Source: Gnetum montanum
Taxonomy: Eukaryota; Streptophyta; Gnetopsida; Gnetales; Gnetaceae
Assembly (NCBI GenBank): GCA_015680685.1
Contig: MNCI01007798.1
Span: forward strand, 108,148-172,147
Length of the DNA: 64,000 bases
Direction of reading: 5' to 3'
The translations under genes and the position numbers were made by a program. Position 1 is the first letter of the stretch; the number at the start of each line of letters is the position of its first letter. The notes under the pieces were generated by a model. That model was not told the origin of the DNA. It searched no databases and was given only the letters and a program-made list of their open reading frames with translations. Of the stretch, positions 33,896 through 46,270 are shown in pieces.

Positions 33896-36520
33896 AGTTT
33901 GCATCTATGATTCAAAAGGCCTCATGGTCATAGAATGAAGGTAATCGCTTAGGCAAAGAGGAAAAAACTTGGATTTCATGGTTATTAATGAGGAGTTCTA
34001 CAACTTCCTCTATACCAAGATACAGGCAAGTTTATTGATACCATGCTTTGAATTTGACACTAAGCATCAATTCAAAATCATACTTTGGGATGGGAAAGAA
34101 TACATCCCATATCCTTATGACCAAATCCCCATAATATACTTTTATGCATAAATTCTCATCCAACTCATAGAGGTTGATAAGTTTGGTGAGGGAATTAGCT
34201 TAGAGGATCCACAAGACATAGAAGATGAGTTTGAGGTTGAATAGGAGTTAGACACCTTCATTGAAAGTCTTTTCCAATCTTTAGCTTCCCAAACAAACAC
34301 ATCCAACTTCACATTTCTTACCTCATCAATGAAATAGATCCTTCAACCCAACTCTTCTCCTATCCATTCTACTATGTTTGGGTCCACACCAATCATCACC
34401 ACATACCAAACACAACTTGTGTCTTTATCCACCTTCTTATTCTCATTAATGCTCTTTACCACACAACCTAACTCCATTCACCTAGCCATCGTGATGTCTA
34501 TCGCACCATCTTCCTTTGACATATCAATAGGACCCTCATTAGGACCCCAGGCAATGCATGCATCCCATACACCATTTGTCCACTTTTTTCCACAAATACT
34601 AGCACAACCTTCTTTGTCGTTGTTTAGCCCACCTACAACAGTGATGGACCAACCTCTCCCTTTGATAACATAGCCAATTGTGAAGCCACAAGCCTCTTAA
34701 CTCCCTTTGCAACCATCAATACAAGCACCACAGTCCATGGGGATGTCCCAAGGCTTGGATCAAGCCTTTCAAATGATCCAAGACCTTAATAAAGGGCTAT
34801 GAAAACTTAAGGCCAACACAACTCAAATAGTCAAGGTTATAGATTTCTACCAAGATGATCCTATAAGTCCTACGGTGCCTCAAATAACCTTGTCTACAAG
34901 CTTGCCTATTCCAAACTTCACTAAATACAATGGTAAAGGGGATCCCAACACACATCTAGTAATATTTTGGTTTGAGTACCTCTTTTTGCAAGCTTGGCCT
35001 CATATAGTATTGAGGATTTTCCCTATGTCCCTCAAAGGAAAGGATATATATTGGTATCAAGCGCTACCTAGAGGTTCTATCTCTTTCCCTGAGGACCTGA
35101 TTAGGAAATTTGTTAACCATTTCAGATTTAAGTTAAAGCCAAATGTTACATTGGATCAACTAATCAAGGTAAGTTAGGGGCTAGCTGAACCATTCAAAAG
35201 GTTCATTCAAAGGTGGAACTTAACACTTAATGAGATTCTAGAGCCTAATGCTAAAACTCACCTCTTGGCCATCTACAAGGGAGCAATAAATGAATTTATC
35301 AAGTCAAAACTATAATACCTAGAGCTCAGATCACTAAGCCAAGCCTTCTCACAAACCAAGGACATTGAGGAGGTAGCTGAGGCTAGCAACAACCCAGTCT
35401 ACGTTGCCTATAAAAACCAACATGTAAGGAAGGATAGCAATGGGACTAAACAAGAACATAAAATTTTGGCCGTAGTAGTAAAAGAGATAAAATAAGAAGA
35501 GAGGATGGGTTCACCACCATGTAACACATCCTATCACTCATTGAAACCATCTACTACCTACACCTTAGATAAACTAAAACCAAACTTTAGGCAGAAGGAT
35601 AGGTCTAAGTATGCAAAGTTGCCTTTAAAGCCCTCTGAGTTATTGGAATATTTACTTAAATACAACCATATAAAACATAAGAAACTTTCTAAAGAGGCTC
35701 ATAAGAGGTATTATTTTGTTTTTGACATATTTGGAGACCTAACAATAGCTACCAAAGACGATCCTAAGCTACCAAGGTACTTCAGGTTGGATAGGTATTC
35801 CCATTATCATCAAATGATTGGTCATGACACTAATTTTTGACTAGCATTAAAGGATGACCTCTAGAAGATGATAAGTTATGAAGAGCTCATAGTGAATGAG
35901 CCCAGCTCTCCAGGAGCTAATAGTAACTCCTATACCATAGCCTTGTTCACTGAAACCAAATGGTCTAATCCTTCTAGGAAACCATTTGTCATGAGAGTAC
36001 CAGTCTAGCCCCAAAACACAAAGCCTAGAGAACCCTTTGTCATACAAATACCACCTCCTTAAACTCCTAAGAAGTATTTCATCATACATGTCCCTCCTTT
36101 AGTGGCTTTAACATCATAGCATAATCAATGAATTGCTAATCCTTCAAAGTATAGGAAACCATTCACTCTCCATGTCCCTCCAGCTTCGATAAGCAAAACA
36201 ATAATGACCCATGACCAAAGCCCACCTATTGTGGCCAATAACTTAGAGGTTATTATGAAACCATTATCACAATCATGATGAAAGTAGTTTGTTGCCAAAC
36301 CAAAAAATAAGCCTACTAAAAGTAACCAACTAATACCTACACCAAGACCAACTATACCTAGGGATAAGGGATCCAAAGCACATGCATCAAAACCTAATCC
36401 ACAAGCTTTAGGAAGGATGGAGGAGGTTAGAACTACTAAAGCCCAAACATCATAAGCAAAGAAGAAGATCTTCCTTGCAATCATGAAATAATAAAAATGA
36501 TCCTTTAAGCAAAATAACAT
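33896..36520 (+). pseudogene. gag: E2c gag
   Basis: A possible start is the ATG at 33896 (MQFASMIQKAS). DTKHQFKIILWDGKEYIPYP follows in another frame (33969-34151). Then GLDQAFQMIQ, the core DFYQDDPISPTVPQITLSTS (about 34848-34910) and GKDIYWYQALPRGSISFPED. Next are FKRFIQRWNLTLNEI (about 35196-35240) and SQAFSQTKDIEEVAEASNNP. The zinc-finger-like YSHYHQMIGHDTNF lies near 35796-35840, then KKYFIIHVPPL. Frameshifts and at least ten stops occur. Most stops are TAG, TAA or TGA at sites where the sister copy E2b reads through. Gag would package the RNA. Confidence 0.75.
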
Positions 36521-36580
36521 GTCACTAAACTTGTATAATTAGTCATAACCTCTCTTGAAAATAGGGATGTACTAGCTGAA

Positions 36581-37370
36581 GTGTTAACCTCTATCCTTGT
36601 AAGCAAGAACATGCTAGCCAGCAAAGGATCAATCCACTCTGTTATTGAGAAACCATCATTTAGAGAAAATGGGCATCAAAAAATGCTCAAATTTTGTGAT
36701 AGTGAGTTGAATATTAACTCTAGAAATGGAGAAGTGTTATATGATCCTCTTCTCATGAGCATACGCATTGGCAAATACAAGGTTTACCATCTTTATGTGG
36801 ATGACGGGGTGGCCACAAACATGACACCATATTCCATTGTTGACAAGCTAGGCCTAATGGAGAATATGCAAGTAACCACTACCTCAACACTCAAGTCATT
36901 TAATGGCTTATGAGTAGCAGTTTGAAGTTCCATCACTTTGGATTTTGTAGTGAGTGAGAAATTCCCTACATCCACTAACTTCTTAGTAGTCAAAGAGACA
37001 CTTAATTTCAATTTGATCCTAGGAAGACCATGGTTGGCAAAGCTTTGGTCAATTTCATCTCTAATACATCAGGAGATTCACTTGCAATCTGAAGGTGGAA
37101 AAATTGTAATATGTGTGGACAATGTATCACTACCCTTAGTTAACTATGTTAACATGGACCAAGGTTCGGAGGTGGAATTTCAAGAGAAAACTCCTGATAC
37201 TTAGACTAGGGCCAATGATAAGGAAAAGAACAATTCTAATAACATTACCTCTATGATACAAAGTGACCATGGAAAATGCATGCAAGTGGTCATGCTAAAT
37301 AAGAGAGATGGTGAAAATAGGATTATGCCAAAGATATTTTTTGATCTGCCAAAGATCAAACAATAAGTGT
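36581..37370 (+). pseudogene. E2c aspartic protease and end of the gag-protease ORF
   Basis: SIRIGKYKVYHLYVDDGVAT (about 36760-36815) holds the active-site region, where D-S/T-G reads D-D-G. It is followed by IVDKLGLMENMQVTTTSTLK and then LILGRPWLAKLW at about 37013-37050, the conserved C-terminal flap-side motif. After a hydrophilic tail (VEFQEKTPDT) the ORF decays near 37370. E2b has the same architecture on the minus strand at 58746-59690. This protease would cleave the Gag-Pol precursor if it were active. Confidence 0.75.
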
Positions 37371-37504
37371 TCAACAAGCACCTTATCCTCTCTATTGTTA
37401 AGGGTCATGTGTTCAATTTTGTAACATTTTATCATGTTTCACTATTTTTTTAACCTTTTATTCTCTTTTGAGAGCATCCCATAATTATTATACAACATAT
37501 GAAC

Positions 37505-37621
37505 TATGGCTTGGTAAGGACTAAACTGGTGCTATGGCCTACTAAGGCCTAAAGCTAGCACTACGAGTCACTAAGGCCTAAAACTGGCAACCTTATGGCA
37601 TGCTACGGCCTAAAACTAGTG
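37505..37621 (+). repeat. 29-bp minisatellite, first block (four units)
   Basis: Units contain TATGGCCTACTAAGGCCTAA followed by a CTAGCAC-like end. Spacing is 28-31 bp. Same family as 41091-41206. Confidence 0.75.
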
Positions 37622-37789
37622 TTTCCCAAGGGGTATACATCCATATTCATCCTCTAGTATTCACCTTACCTTGATCTAACCCTTGGGTGATCCCACATAG
37701 CCTCGAACTACTCTAATCACCCTCAACAGCCTTGAAACCTTGTCCAAACTAGTCAGAAGTGCCCAAACTTTTGGATCTAGTTGATCTAC

Positions 37790-40220
37790 ACTGAGGGGAG
37801 GTCCATCCATGTTTACCAACATGTATCGATGGGGGCAACCTTAAATTACTAAATTTGACCATCCAATTGACATATTTTAACTCTAAAACCCATTTTCAAC
37901 TCTCAGTAACATAGACTGATAAAGAACAACCTAGTTTTTGCATCTAAACACCTTCCCCATGTTGGTGAATCATCCATCTACATTTTCCAACATGGATCTA
38001 GCTTGAATACCATAGGGGTACACAACAAAAGCCTTTCAATAGCTTAAATAGCCCTAAAATGCACTTCAATATTCCTTGTATCCCTCCATAAACTCTAGTA
38101 CTCAATTGCTGCTAAAACTTGAGTTAATTTTTTTTCTTGAAGCCTTATCCATGTTGGTGAACCCTCAATCCATGCTACCTAGCATGGATCTAGTGTGGAT
38201 ACCTTATGGATGTGTCAAAAAACCTATTTTATAGCCAAAAATATCCTCATGACCTACCCTACTAAATCCTATTCGAGCTTGCCAAAGCCTTCAGACACCT
38301 TGAAATCGATCAAAAATGGCAAGAACCCATCATCACCTTCCCATCCATGCTGGGGCCAGCTTGCATAGTAGGATGAAAGGGGGGATGACTACATGAGACA
38401 TCAAGAAGCCTTTAAAATAGTTTATTTCAACACCAAATCTTTCTCCTCAATCTTGAGAACCCCTTGTAGCTTCAAAACCCTATCAACTCTTGGCAGAAGT
38501 GGCCAAAATCACCCATGCAAGTAGAGCCACATTGGGGTGATCCTACCCATGTTGAGTAGTGCAACCTTAGTATGGATGAAAGCGAGAGATAGTCAAAAAT
38601 CCAAAGATTGGCTATGAAATTGACTTTAGTTGATAACCTCATCCTCTTGGAGGCTCTAATAGCTAAAACTTAATAGAAATGGCTTCATTTCAAGCGTTTC
38701 CTATCTTTCATGCTAAGCACCTCCCTCTTCCACACTAGCCAATGTGGAGCTAGCATAGATGTAGATAGGGAGATTCATGAGAGATCCCAGATGCATCAAA
38801 ATAACATCAAATTACCTTGTACTTATACCAAAACCCTATTAGCCCTTTTAGAAGTCACTAAACTTTTAAAAATCAATCAAATATAGCCAAGAATCAATCC
38901 CTTAGGGCTCTCCATGCTGGTTCCACAGTAGACAATGTGGAGCCAACATGAAATCAGAGGGGTAAGCCTAAAAACCCTTAAAATTACCAAAATTTGAACC
39001 TAGGCTTCAACCATCAACATCAACAACCCTAAATATGTTCATGCACAATCAAAATTGACCAAAAATAGTAAACAACTGATGTCCTTTGATCCTACATGTT
39101 GGCCAACATGGAGCCAATGTGAAACCAAAGGGATGACCCACAAAACCACTTAGAAACCCTCTAAACTTTCTAATATTGATCCTAAACCTTAACCCTTGAT
39201 AGTGAAAATGCTAGAAGCTAACATGCATGGTTGAAACTAGAAAAGATCTGGTATTTTTGATCCATCCATGCTAGGTAGCATGAATCTAATGTGGATTAGC
39301 TACCTTTTCCCCTCCAATAATAGATCAACATCCTAGGAAATCAAAAACCTATACTGGCAAAGCCTAGGACCTCACAACCTTGAGATTACACTTATTTGAT
39401 CTTGTTTTAGCCCCTATAATCCATCAACTTCCATCCTTCATGCTGGGGAGATCCCCCAACATGGATCAGGGGGTATAACCTTGCATGATTCTAAACAAAC
39501 TCCAAACTTGATTAAAACCTTGGGAAATCATAGTTTGAAGCTCTAGGAGCCTCGAAATTTGGCCAATTTTCTCTCCATTTCATTCTAAGATCGAAAGGCA
39601 AGGGCACCCCCTCTACTCAATGCTAGCTCCACACTAGTCAATGTGGATCCAACATGGATATTGCCTCAAACTTGTTTGAACACTCAAAAGACCCCATCCA
39701 AATAGCCTCAAAATACATCTAGGGGATGCACAACTATCAGATCTTAGTTCTAGCTACCCATCTAACCTTGTTTGACCTTATTTTGGCCTAAATTTCAATC
39801 CTCTATGCTAAGCCCTCTCCCATCCATGCTAGCTAATGTGGAGCCAAGGAGGTATGACTTTAAGACCTACTTTTTGATCATTTTCAACCTTCAAAGTTAC
39901 CAATTTTGGCAAATATGGCTCTGCATTACCTTGGGAAGGCCCGGAAGCCCCAATTGTAATCCTCTTGACATCATGAAACATATTTCCAATAGTCTCCATG
40001 TTGACAACATGCTAGCTAGCATGGATCCACCATGCAAGACACTTTCAAGCTCCAAAGGGATGTTCTAGAGGTTGAAATTGATGCTAAAGCTAGTCCATTC
40101 CCTACCCTAGTCAATTGTTCTGACATGTAAGTCACTGGAAGTCAAAAAGTGGCCAAAATAAGCTTATGGATGTCCCATCCATGCTAGGGATTACCCCTTC
40201 CACATTGGCCAGCATGGATC
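37790..40220 (+). repeat. Degenerate ~180-bp tandem array (about 14 units)
   Basis: A palindromic core, CATGCTGG...CCAGCATGGATC followed by TAATGTGGAT, recurs near 37812, 38005, 38178, 38341, 38560, 38735, 38917, 39095, 39264, 39440, 39627, 39823, 40000 and 40175. The spacing is 160-220 bp and mostly 170-190. Between cores, units share a weaker consensus: TAAAA-rich text, CCAAAACCCTA-like text, then TGATCAAAAATGGCCAAGAA. Units are highly diverged, so this is an old array. It lies inside the E2c spacer. Confidence 0.75.
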
Positions 40221-41090
40221 TAATGTGGATGCCATAAAATCCTTGTTTTTTTAGTCCAAACAGCCCAAAAACAACCTCTGTTGATGCTCAACTTTATGCA
40301 ATAGTTTTGTATCCTTAAACCATGTACTTCATGGCCTTAAAATGGTAATCTTATGGCCTTAAAACCTCAATAGTTTTGTATCCTTAAAACCAGCAAAATA
40401 TAATCATATTTGACCATGTTTAACCTTATATTATCCTAAACTCATGCATTGTAGCCTAGTTGACCATATTTAGATACTAGAGTGGCCTTTGTTGCAACAT
40501 GTTTGTCTTGCTTATGAACTACTACCATGATATATTGCATTATTAACATTATTTTATTAGTCTTTATCAATTTTAACAATCTTATTACACAAGTGCCACT
40601 TGATATGCTTATGTTGTCATGCATGAATAAGCTAGGAAAATGAGGAAGTAAACTTGAATAGCCTTAAAACCTCAATAAACCCTTCTTGTGATTTTTTTAG
40701 ATCAAATATCCAAACCTTAAGCACTGAAATCATCCTATTATATAGTCATAACACCCTAAAGTGGCCTGATGACCATTGACCTTGAAGCCAAAAACATCAT
40801 AGAGGGTTCCTTAGCTGAAATTCCCATCAAGACCACAATGGTGAGGATAAGACACATAGGATGAAGTTACTCACCAGAACTTGAACTTGCTCATGACCAC
40901 ATCAAACCATTATTTTTCAATATTAAAGCCATCATATAGCCCTGATTATATGTAATGCTCACATGTTTTCTTGTAGTATTGTTTATCATTTTTGATAGGT
41001 TGCAACGAATAACTGATGTTGACAACTTTGATGATCTAAACTAAGTGATCCTACTTGACATATTTTGGCACAATAAAGGAACATATTTCG

Positions 41091-41206
41091 ATGGTCTACT
41101 AAGACCTTAAACTAGTACCATGATCCACCATGACCTTAAACTAGCACCATGAGTAGCCATGACTTTAAACTAGCAACATGGCCCATTGTGGCCATAAACT
41201 AGTAAC
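41091..41206 (+). repeat. 29-bp minisatellite, second block (four exact-length units)
   Basis: Four consecutive 29-bp units each begin ATGRYC or ATGAGT and end TTAAACTAGYACC or ATAAACTAGTAAC. The regular length contrasts with their base divergence. Confidence 0.85.
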
Positions 41207-41269
41207 ATTGGTGACCTAGGTGGCATGATTTCATTCTCCTACATGGTCCATATACATTTTACTATAATA

Positions 41270-41760
41270 ACATACTTTCTTTATTTTTTTTTCTTTTCCT
41301 CTTGGAGTTGTGCTTGCAGAGTGAATCCTAAAGCCATCATGGAGGTGTAACTCATTATGGTAGCAAGTCATCATGTGATCTTGACACACAAGATTCAGTG
41401 AGTTTGTCTTGTTGTGTCAAAGGTGCTTATGCCATTTCCATTCCATTACCATTCCCTTGAGACCAATCCTATAGCTTAATTATAGCCTTTCTTACCTTGA
41501 ATGACAATGTTAACCTATATTTGATATCCATGAATTATTGCGACATGACATTCCCTTCATCATGCTCCAGCACAAAGTCCATTACATGTAATGCATCTCA
41601 TTCAATGGAAAAACCATAAAGGCTGCTTGATGTAGCACATCTCATTCAATAGAAAAACAAGATTAAACTGACCTTGGCAAAGAACCCCAATGAAGGTTTC
41701 ACCCTATAAAAAAGGATTCAAATTGCCAAGATGTTGGATGGCTAGTAAAGATTAAAAGAA
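41270..41760 (+). repeat. Duplicate of the family-2 3' noncoding region
   Basis: This aligns with 46430-46930. Shared landmarks in the same order are CTTTTCCTC and a pyrimidine tract ending in TTGCAG or TTGTAG, GGTGYAACTCA, GTGAGTTTGTC, CCTTGGCAAAGAA, CCCAATGAAGGTTTCA and TGGCTCCAAT. It places 3'-end sequence upstream of pol, so the spacer includes a rearranged or nested second copy. Confidence 0.75.
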
Positions 41761-42540
41761 ACTCTATGGCTCCAATCATACAAAGGGAAACGTCTAACAA
41801 CATGGGTGCTTAGAAAACCTTAATTTTTTGATTCAAAAAGCCTTAAAACATCCTCAATAAGTGCTCAAACATACCTATCAACCTTGTAGCCTCATTCCAT
41901 GACCTACTATAGCCTACGATTCAAGAAATTTAACCTTGTTTGACCATGATTTATCATGTTTTACCACATGTGTTCCACTAGGACTCATTTGACCTTGTTT
42001 CATGATTTTTTGATTTGTTTCAACCTTGTTATGCATCATTGATCATTATTACCATTAGTGGACCTCATCCAGCTTCTACATAACTTTATTTTCATCATAT
42101 TTATGTTATTTTGACCTATATTAATCCTTGTTTAGCATTTGATTAGTGATGAGTGATGGCGTTTGACGACTTTTGACCATCATTTGATACCTTGTAACCA
42201 CTGATTACTAATGCATTAAACTATCCATATGGCTTACTAAGGCCTAAACTTGGCAAAAATGTAACCTAAGTTGATCATGTTTAACCTTATTTTCTCATAC
42301 CTCCATTTTTCATGAAGTTGTTTGACCTTTATTTAACCTTTGTTTGGCCTTTCTTCCATTTTATATGCCTATTACTACTTCTTATAGCCTTGGTTGACAT
42401 CATTTGCATTTCGATTGGCATTGAAATAGCATGTATTTGCATAATTTTTTTATTTTTATTATTTATTTATTTTAACCAAGGTGCCACTTATTGCAGTTAT
42501 AGTTGATATGTAGGATTATAGTATGAGTACCTAGAAGCAA

Positions 42541-45500
42541 ATCAGTTTTCCTTTGACCATGGTGATGTTGAATGATGCATTGACCCTAATTGCTTAGATC
42601 TTGAGCCTGAGAGTCTTGTCAACCACATAGTCGCAATAGAGAAACCTCTAGAATGGCCTAAACACTTAGTAAAAATCCTTGACCTAGAGGCTAGTAACAT
42701 TACTAAAGACTCTCTAGTTGAGGTTCCTATCACAACACACAGTGGTGAGGAGAAAATCCTAAAACTATGTTTCTCACTAGAACCTCAACATGCTCAATAC
42801 GTCACCAAGGTCCTACAAGATAACATTAAGGTCTTTTCCTGGTCACATGAAGATATGTTAGGTCTTGACCCATGTTTAGTGCAACACAATATCATACTTG
42901 ATTCTAGCATTAGACTAATTAAGAAAAAATTTTGCAAGATTAGATCTAATTTGGCCCTAGATATTCATGATGAAATCACAAAACTACACCAAGTTTGTTC
43001 ATTAGAGCTGGAGGTTACATAGAGTGGGTGTTCAACATAGTGATAGTCCCTAGGAAAAATGAAAGTATACATATTTGCATCGATTTTTGAGACCTAAATA
43101 AGGAAACTATCAAAGATGACTTTCCTTTTCCTAGTATTGATTACCTTATTAATATTATGGATAGACATGCCTTATTATCCTCCATGGATTGGTACTCGAG
43201 GTACAACAAGAATTAACCTAGAAAATCAACTTAGTACAACCTTCATGATCCCTTGGGATACCTTCTATTATATCATGATTACCTTTGGGCTAAAGAACAT
43301 AAGAGCAACCTCCCAAAGAGATATAAAGTATATCTTTAGTGATACATGTTAGACTTTCGTAGTGACTATGTAGATGATATAGATTTCAAGTCCAAAGAAG
43401 CCAATGACCATGCACATGACCTCAACCTTGTATTGAATGATGCCTTAAGTATGAGCTTAGGATTAACCCTAAAAATGGTATCTTTGATGTCAAAAACCAT
43501 AATATGTATGGCTTTTTAGTATTTGAAGTAGGGATATGTGTCCATCCTGATAAGGTTAAGGCCATATCCAACTTGGGTAGCACCTACTAACATTAAGGAG
43601 CTTTGAGGACTGCAAGGCATATTAAATTTATCCATAGGTTTATCACTAGACTCATGGATAAGTTACAACCCATGCAATAATTTGTTAAGAAAGGGATCTA
43701 TTATGAGTGGATAACTCAATTCCAAGAGGCCTTTGAAAACCTTAAGCAAGAGTTAGCACAGCTATCAATAGTTTATCCATCGCAAAAGCATAAATCTTTT
43801 TACATCTACCTTTCTATCTTGGACATGTCTATTAATTCTCTACCCTATTAGAAATGAGATGATGGAGTAGAGTTAACAGTATACTATTTAAGCCATGCAT
43901 TAATTACCCACAAGACTTGATACACTAAAGTGGAGAAGTATTATCTAGCTGTAGTCTTTTCATTAAAGAAGTCGAGACACTACCTCTTCAGAAGCCAGAT
44001 TAATGTTATTTTCAAGGATAACATGCATAGAGCCATGATGACCAACATCTATGAGAGAGATTGTATAGCTTGATGGAAAGCCATAATAGCAGAGTTTGAC
44101 CTTCATTACATTTCTCAAGCATCAACAAAAGGTCAAGCCATAGTTGCACAACTTACTATTTCACCATTTGATGACCATGCAACCTTTGATCCTAAATTTC
44201 CTAATTAATACGTTAACATTGTTAGCCAAGTTCTTGATGACTATGAGGTTTTCATGTACTTTGATGAAGCTTCAACCATCCATGGGGCCAATGCTGCTAC
44301 CATCATAACATTTCCATCTAGTGAAATTTAGTCCTTCGCTTACCAATTTGAGTTTTCATGTATCAATAATGTAGCAGAGTATGAGGGTTTGATCAAGGGG
44401 ATGATGGTAGCTTGTGACCTAGGAATCAATTTCTTAATGATCAAAGATAATTCACAACTTATGTTTAATCAAGTAACCAAGTTTTACACATGTAAAACCA
44501 AACATTTGCAACCTTATTATGACCTAGGAAAGAAACTACTATAATAATTTATAGACATTGATATCCAACATGTACCAAAAACCAAGAACACTATAGCTAA
44601 TGCCATTACAAAATTAGCCCTTAGTGTGGTGCCAAATTTGTTTAGAAATTTACCTTCCTTAACCATCAACTGTGCTATTTCCATCACACCGAGCACTAAG
44701 GATACCTTTGTAGTTATAGTTTATACTACTCCTATGAAGGAGTACTATGAAAATACCAAGTTTTACCTTATGCATGGTGAACCTTTGCAAGTCCTAATTG
44801 TTGCTCAAAAGAACATTGTATGTAAATGATCAAAATAGTATGCCATCGTAGGCAATAACACATTATGTCGACTATCCTATGATGACATATTGTTAGTGTG
44901 CTTAGGCAAAGATGAAGATAGAATAGTCCTAGAGTAGGTTCATGAGGATGTATGTGGGGACATATAAGACCTACAACCATGGAAGCTAAGATCATATGAT
45001 TAGGCTATTACTAGTCCTATATGAAAAGTGACTACCTGCAAAAGGTCAGAACTTGTGATATGTGTCAATGGCATAACAACTTTATACATGTGCCACCAAC
45101 TAAGTTATAAACTACTTAGATAACTTAGTCATTTCAATGATGGGGGTTGGATATCATTAGACCTATAATGCCTAAGTGCCCTATGCGGCATAGATTTATC
45201 ATAACTACAATAAAATATTTTACAAAATGGGTAGAAGCTATTTCCTAAGGAAGGAAAATGTATGAACAAGTCTGTAGATTCATAATGGATAACATAGTAG
45301 CCTATTTTAGCATATGATGAGTGGGAAAATCACAAGCATTCACATACAATCTATTTGAATTTTGTGGATGGAACTAATTATGCATCTAGATCATTAAGAA
45401 TTGATTATAGTTTTAGAGAACAATCAGTGAGTGCCTGCAATGTGGATCCTCAAATGCAACTATGATATCACATCTACAACATTGCAAATGCACGTAGCAT

Positions 45501-46270
45501 CTATGATGTAGCAACCAACTAAGACACACCATTAAGGATGCTACAACATAGATGTGATGTAGCATCTACAATGTCTTTTTCAATTTATTCTTCATTAGCA
45601 TACCTATGACCATAGTCACAGATAATGAATCATAATTTAGTAGAAAAGAAACAAAAATGTTTTTTCATAACCTTGGCATTCAGTATTTATTTTCATCACC
45701 ATACTACCCTCAAGCCAATGAATAGGCCAAAGTAAGCATTGAAGCCATTATCAACTTACTCAAGAAGATGTTGAACAATAGAAAATGAAAGTGGCATAAG
45801 CAGCTTTTCCATGCACTTTGGGCCTATCAAAAACATTTCTATACACTCATTGGTGTAACCTCATATAGCTTGGTTTATGGTTTTGAAACTATTTTACCTA
45901 TTGAATTATAGGTGCCATCACTTTGAGTAGTCTTTGTAGACTTTATTAATGATCAATAGAACAAGGAGCTACATATCACGAACCTAGACTTGGTGGAGGA
46001 GTAGTGGCTACAAACACTTGCTCATGATGAGAAATATCAACAAAGGTAGAAATGATAGCATCACCATATCCTGACAAAGAACAAGATTAAGGAAGGGTAT
46101 TTGGTCCTCAGTGCCATCCATGAGCATGTGGACAAATTTGTAGTCAATTAAGAAGGACATTTCTTGGTTACTAAGACCTATGTCAATGAAGCCTTTTGGA
46201 TAGCAAAAATGGATGGGAATGAGCTGGCCAATCTAGTCAATCATTCCTATCTAAATCCCTACAACATGTA
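42541..46270 (+). pseudogene. pol: E2c pol: RT, RNase H, archaeal-type RNase H, integrase
   Basis: An N-terminal lead reads LEPESLVNHIVAIEKPLEWP. RT follows: FNIVIVPRKNESIHICIDF, DLNKETIKDDFPFPSIDYL, then the active site SDYVDDIDF (YVDD at 43367-43378). RNase H is at about 43860-44130 (VEKYYLAVVFSLKKSRHYLF). A second RNase H is at about 44240-44640 (YFDEASTIHGANAA, NNVAEYEGLIKGMMVACDLG, MIKDNSQLMFNQV) and retains its Asp, Glu and Asp. Integrase is at about 45150-46000, with VTDNES then a stop and HALWAYQKHFYTLIGVTSYS. The C-terminal tail is VNEAFWIAKMDGNELANLVN. Integrase is split by a solo LTR at 45315. Many stops are present. Confidence 0.85.
45315..45597 (-). mobile_element. Short solo LTR of family 1, nested in the E2c integrase
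   Basis: The insert starts TGATGAGTGG and follows the family-1 LTR start with a ~27-bp deletion (AATCACAAGCATTC, then AATCTATTTGAATTTTGTGGA). It ends in TTCATTA, like the decayed E1b end ACTCATTA. GCATA flanks it at 45310-45314 and 45598-45602, giving a 5-bp duplication. The match extends to TTAGCATA if the end is placed at CA. Removing it rejoins the integrase frame. Only 283 bp remains of an LTR that is about 900 bp in E1b. Orientation follows the minus-strand family convention. Confidence 0.8.

Larger units (their letters stand above)
37371..42540 (+). mobile_element. E2c spacer between protease and RT, noncoding
   Basis: This is about 5.2 kb with no credible ORF. It holds 29-bp minisatellites at 37505-37621 and 41091-41206 with a single unit at 42227-42255, a degenerate ~180-bp tandem array at 37790-40220, and a copy of the element's own 3' noncoding text at 41270-41760. 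The 29-bp words also follow the protease ORF in E2b (58340-58450, minus), so at least the start of the spacer is native to the family. An acceptor-like TTATTGCAG occurs near 42488-42496. Confidence 0.55.

Noticed and set aside
45307-45602. hAT-type MITE with 8-bp duplication TTAGCATA
   Set aside because: The insert start matches the family-1 LTR start and its end matches the decayed LTR end, so a 5-bp GCATA duplication with LTR ends explains it better.
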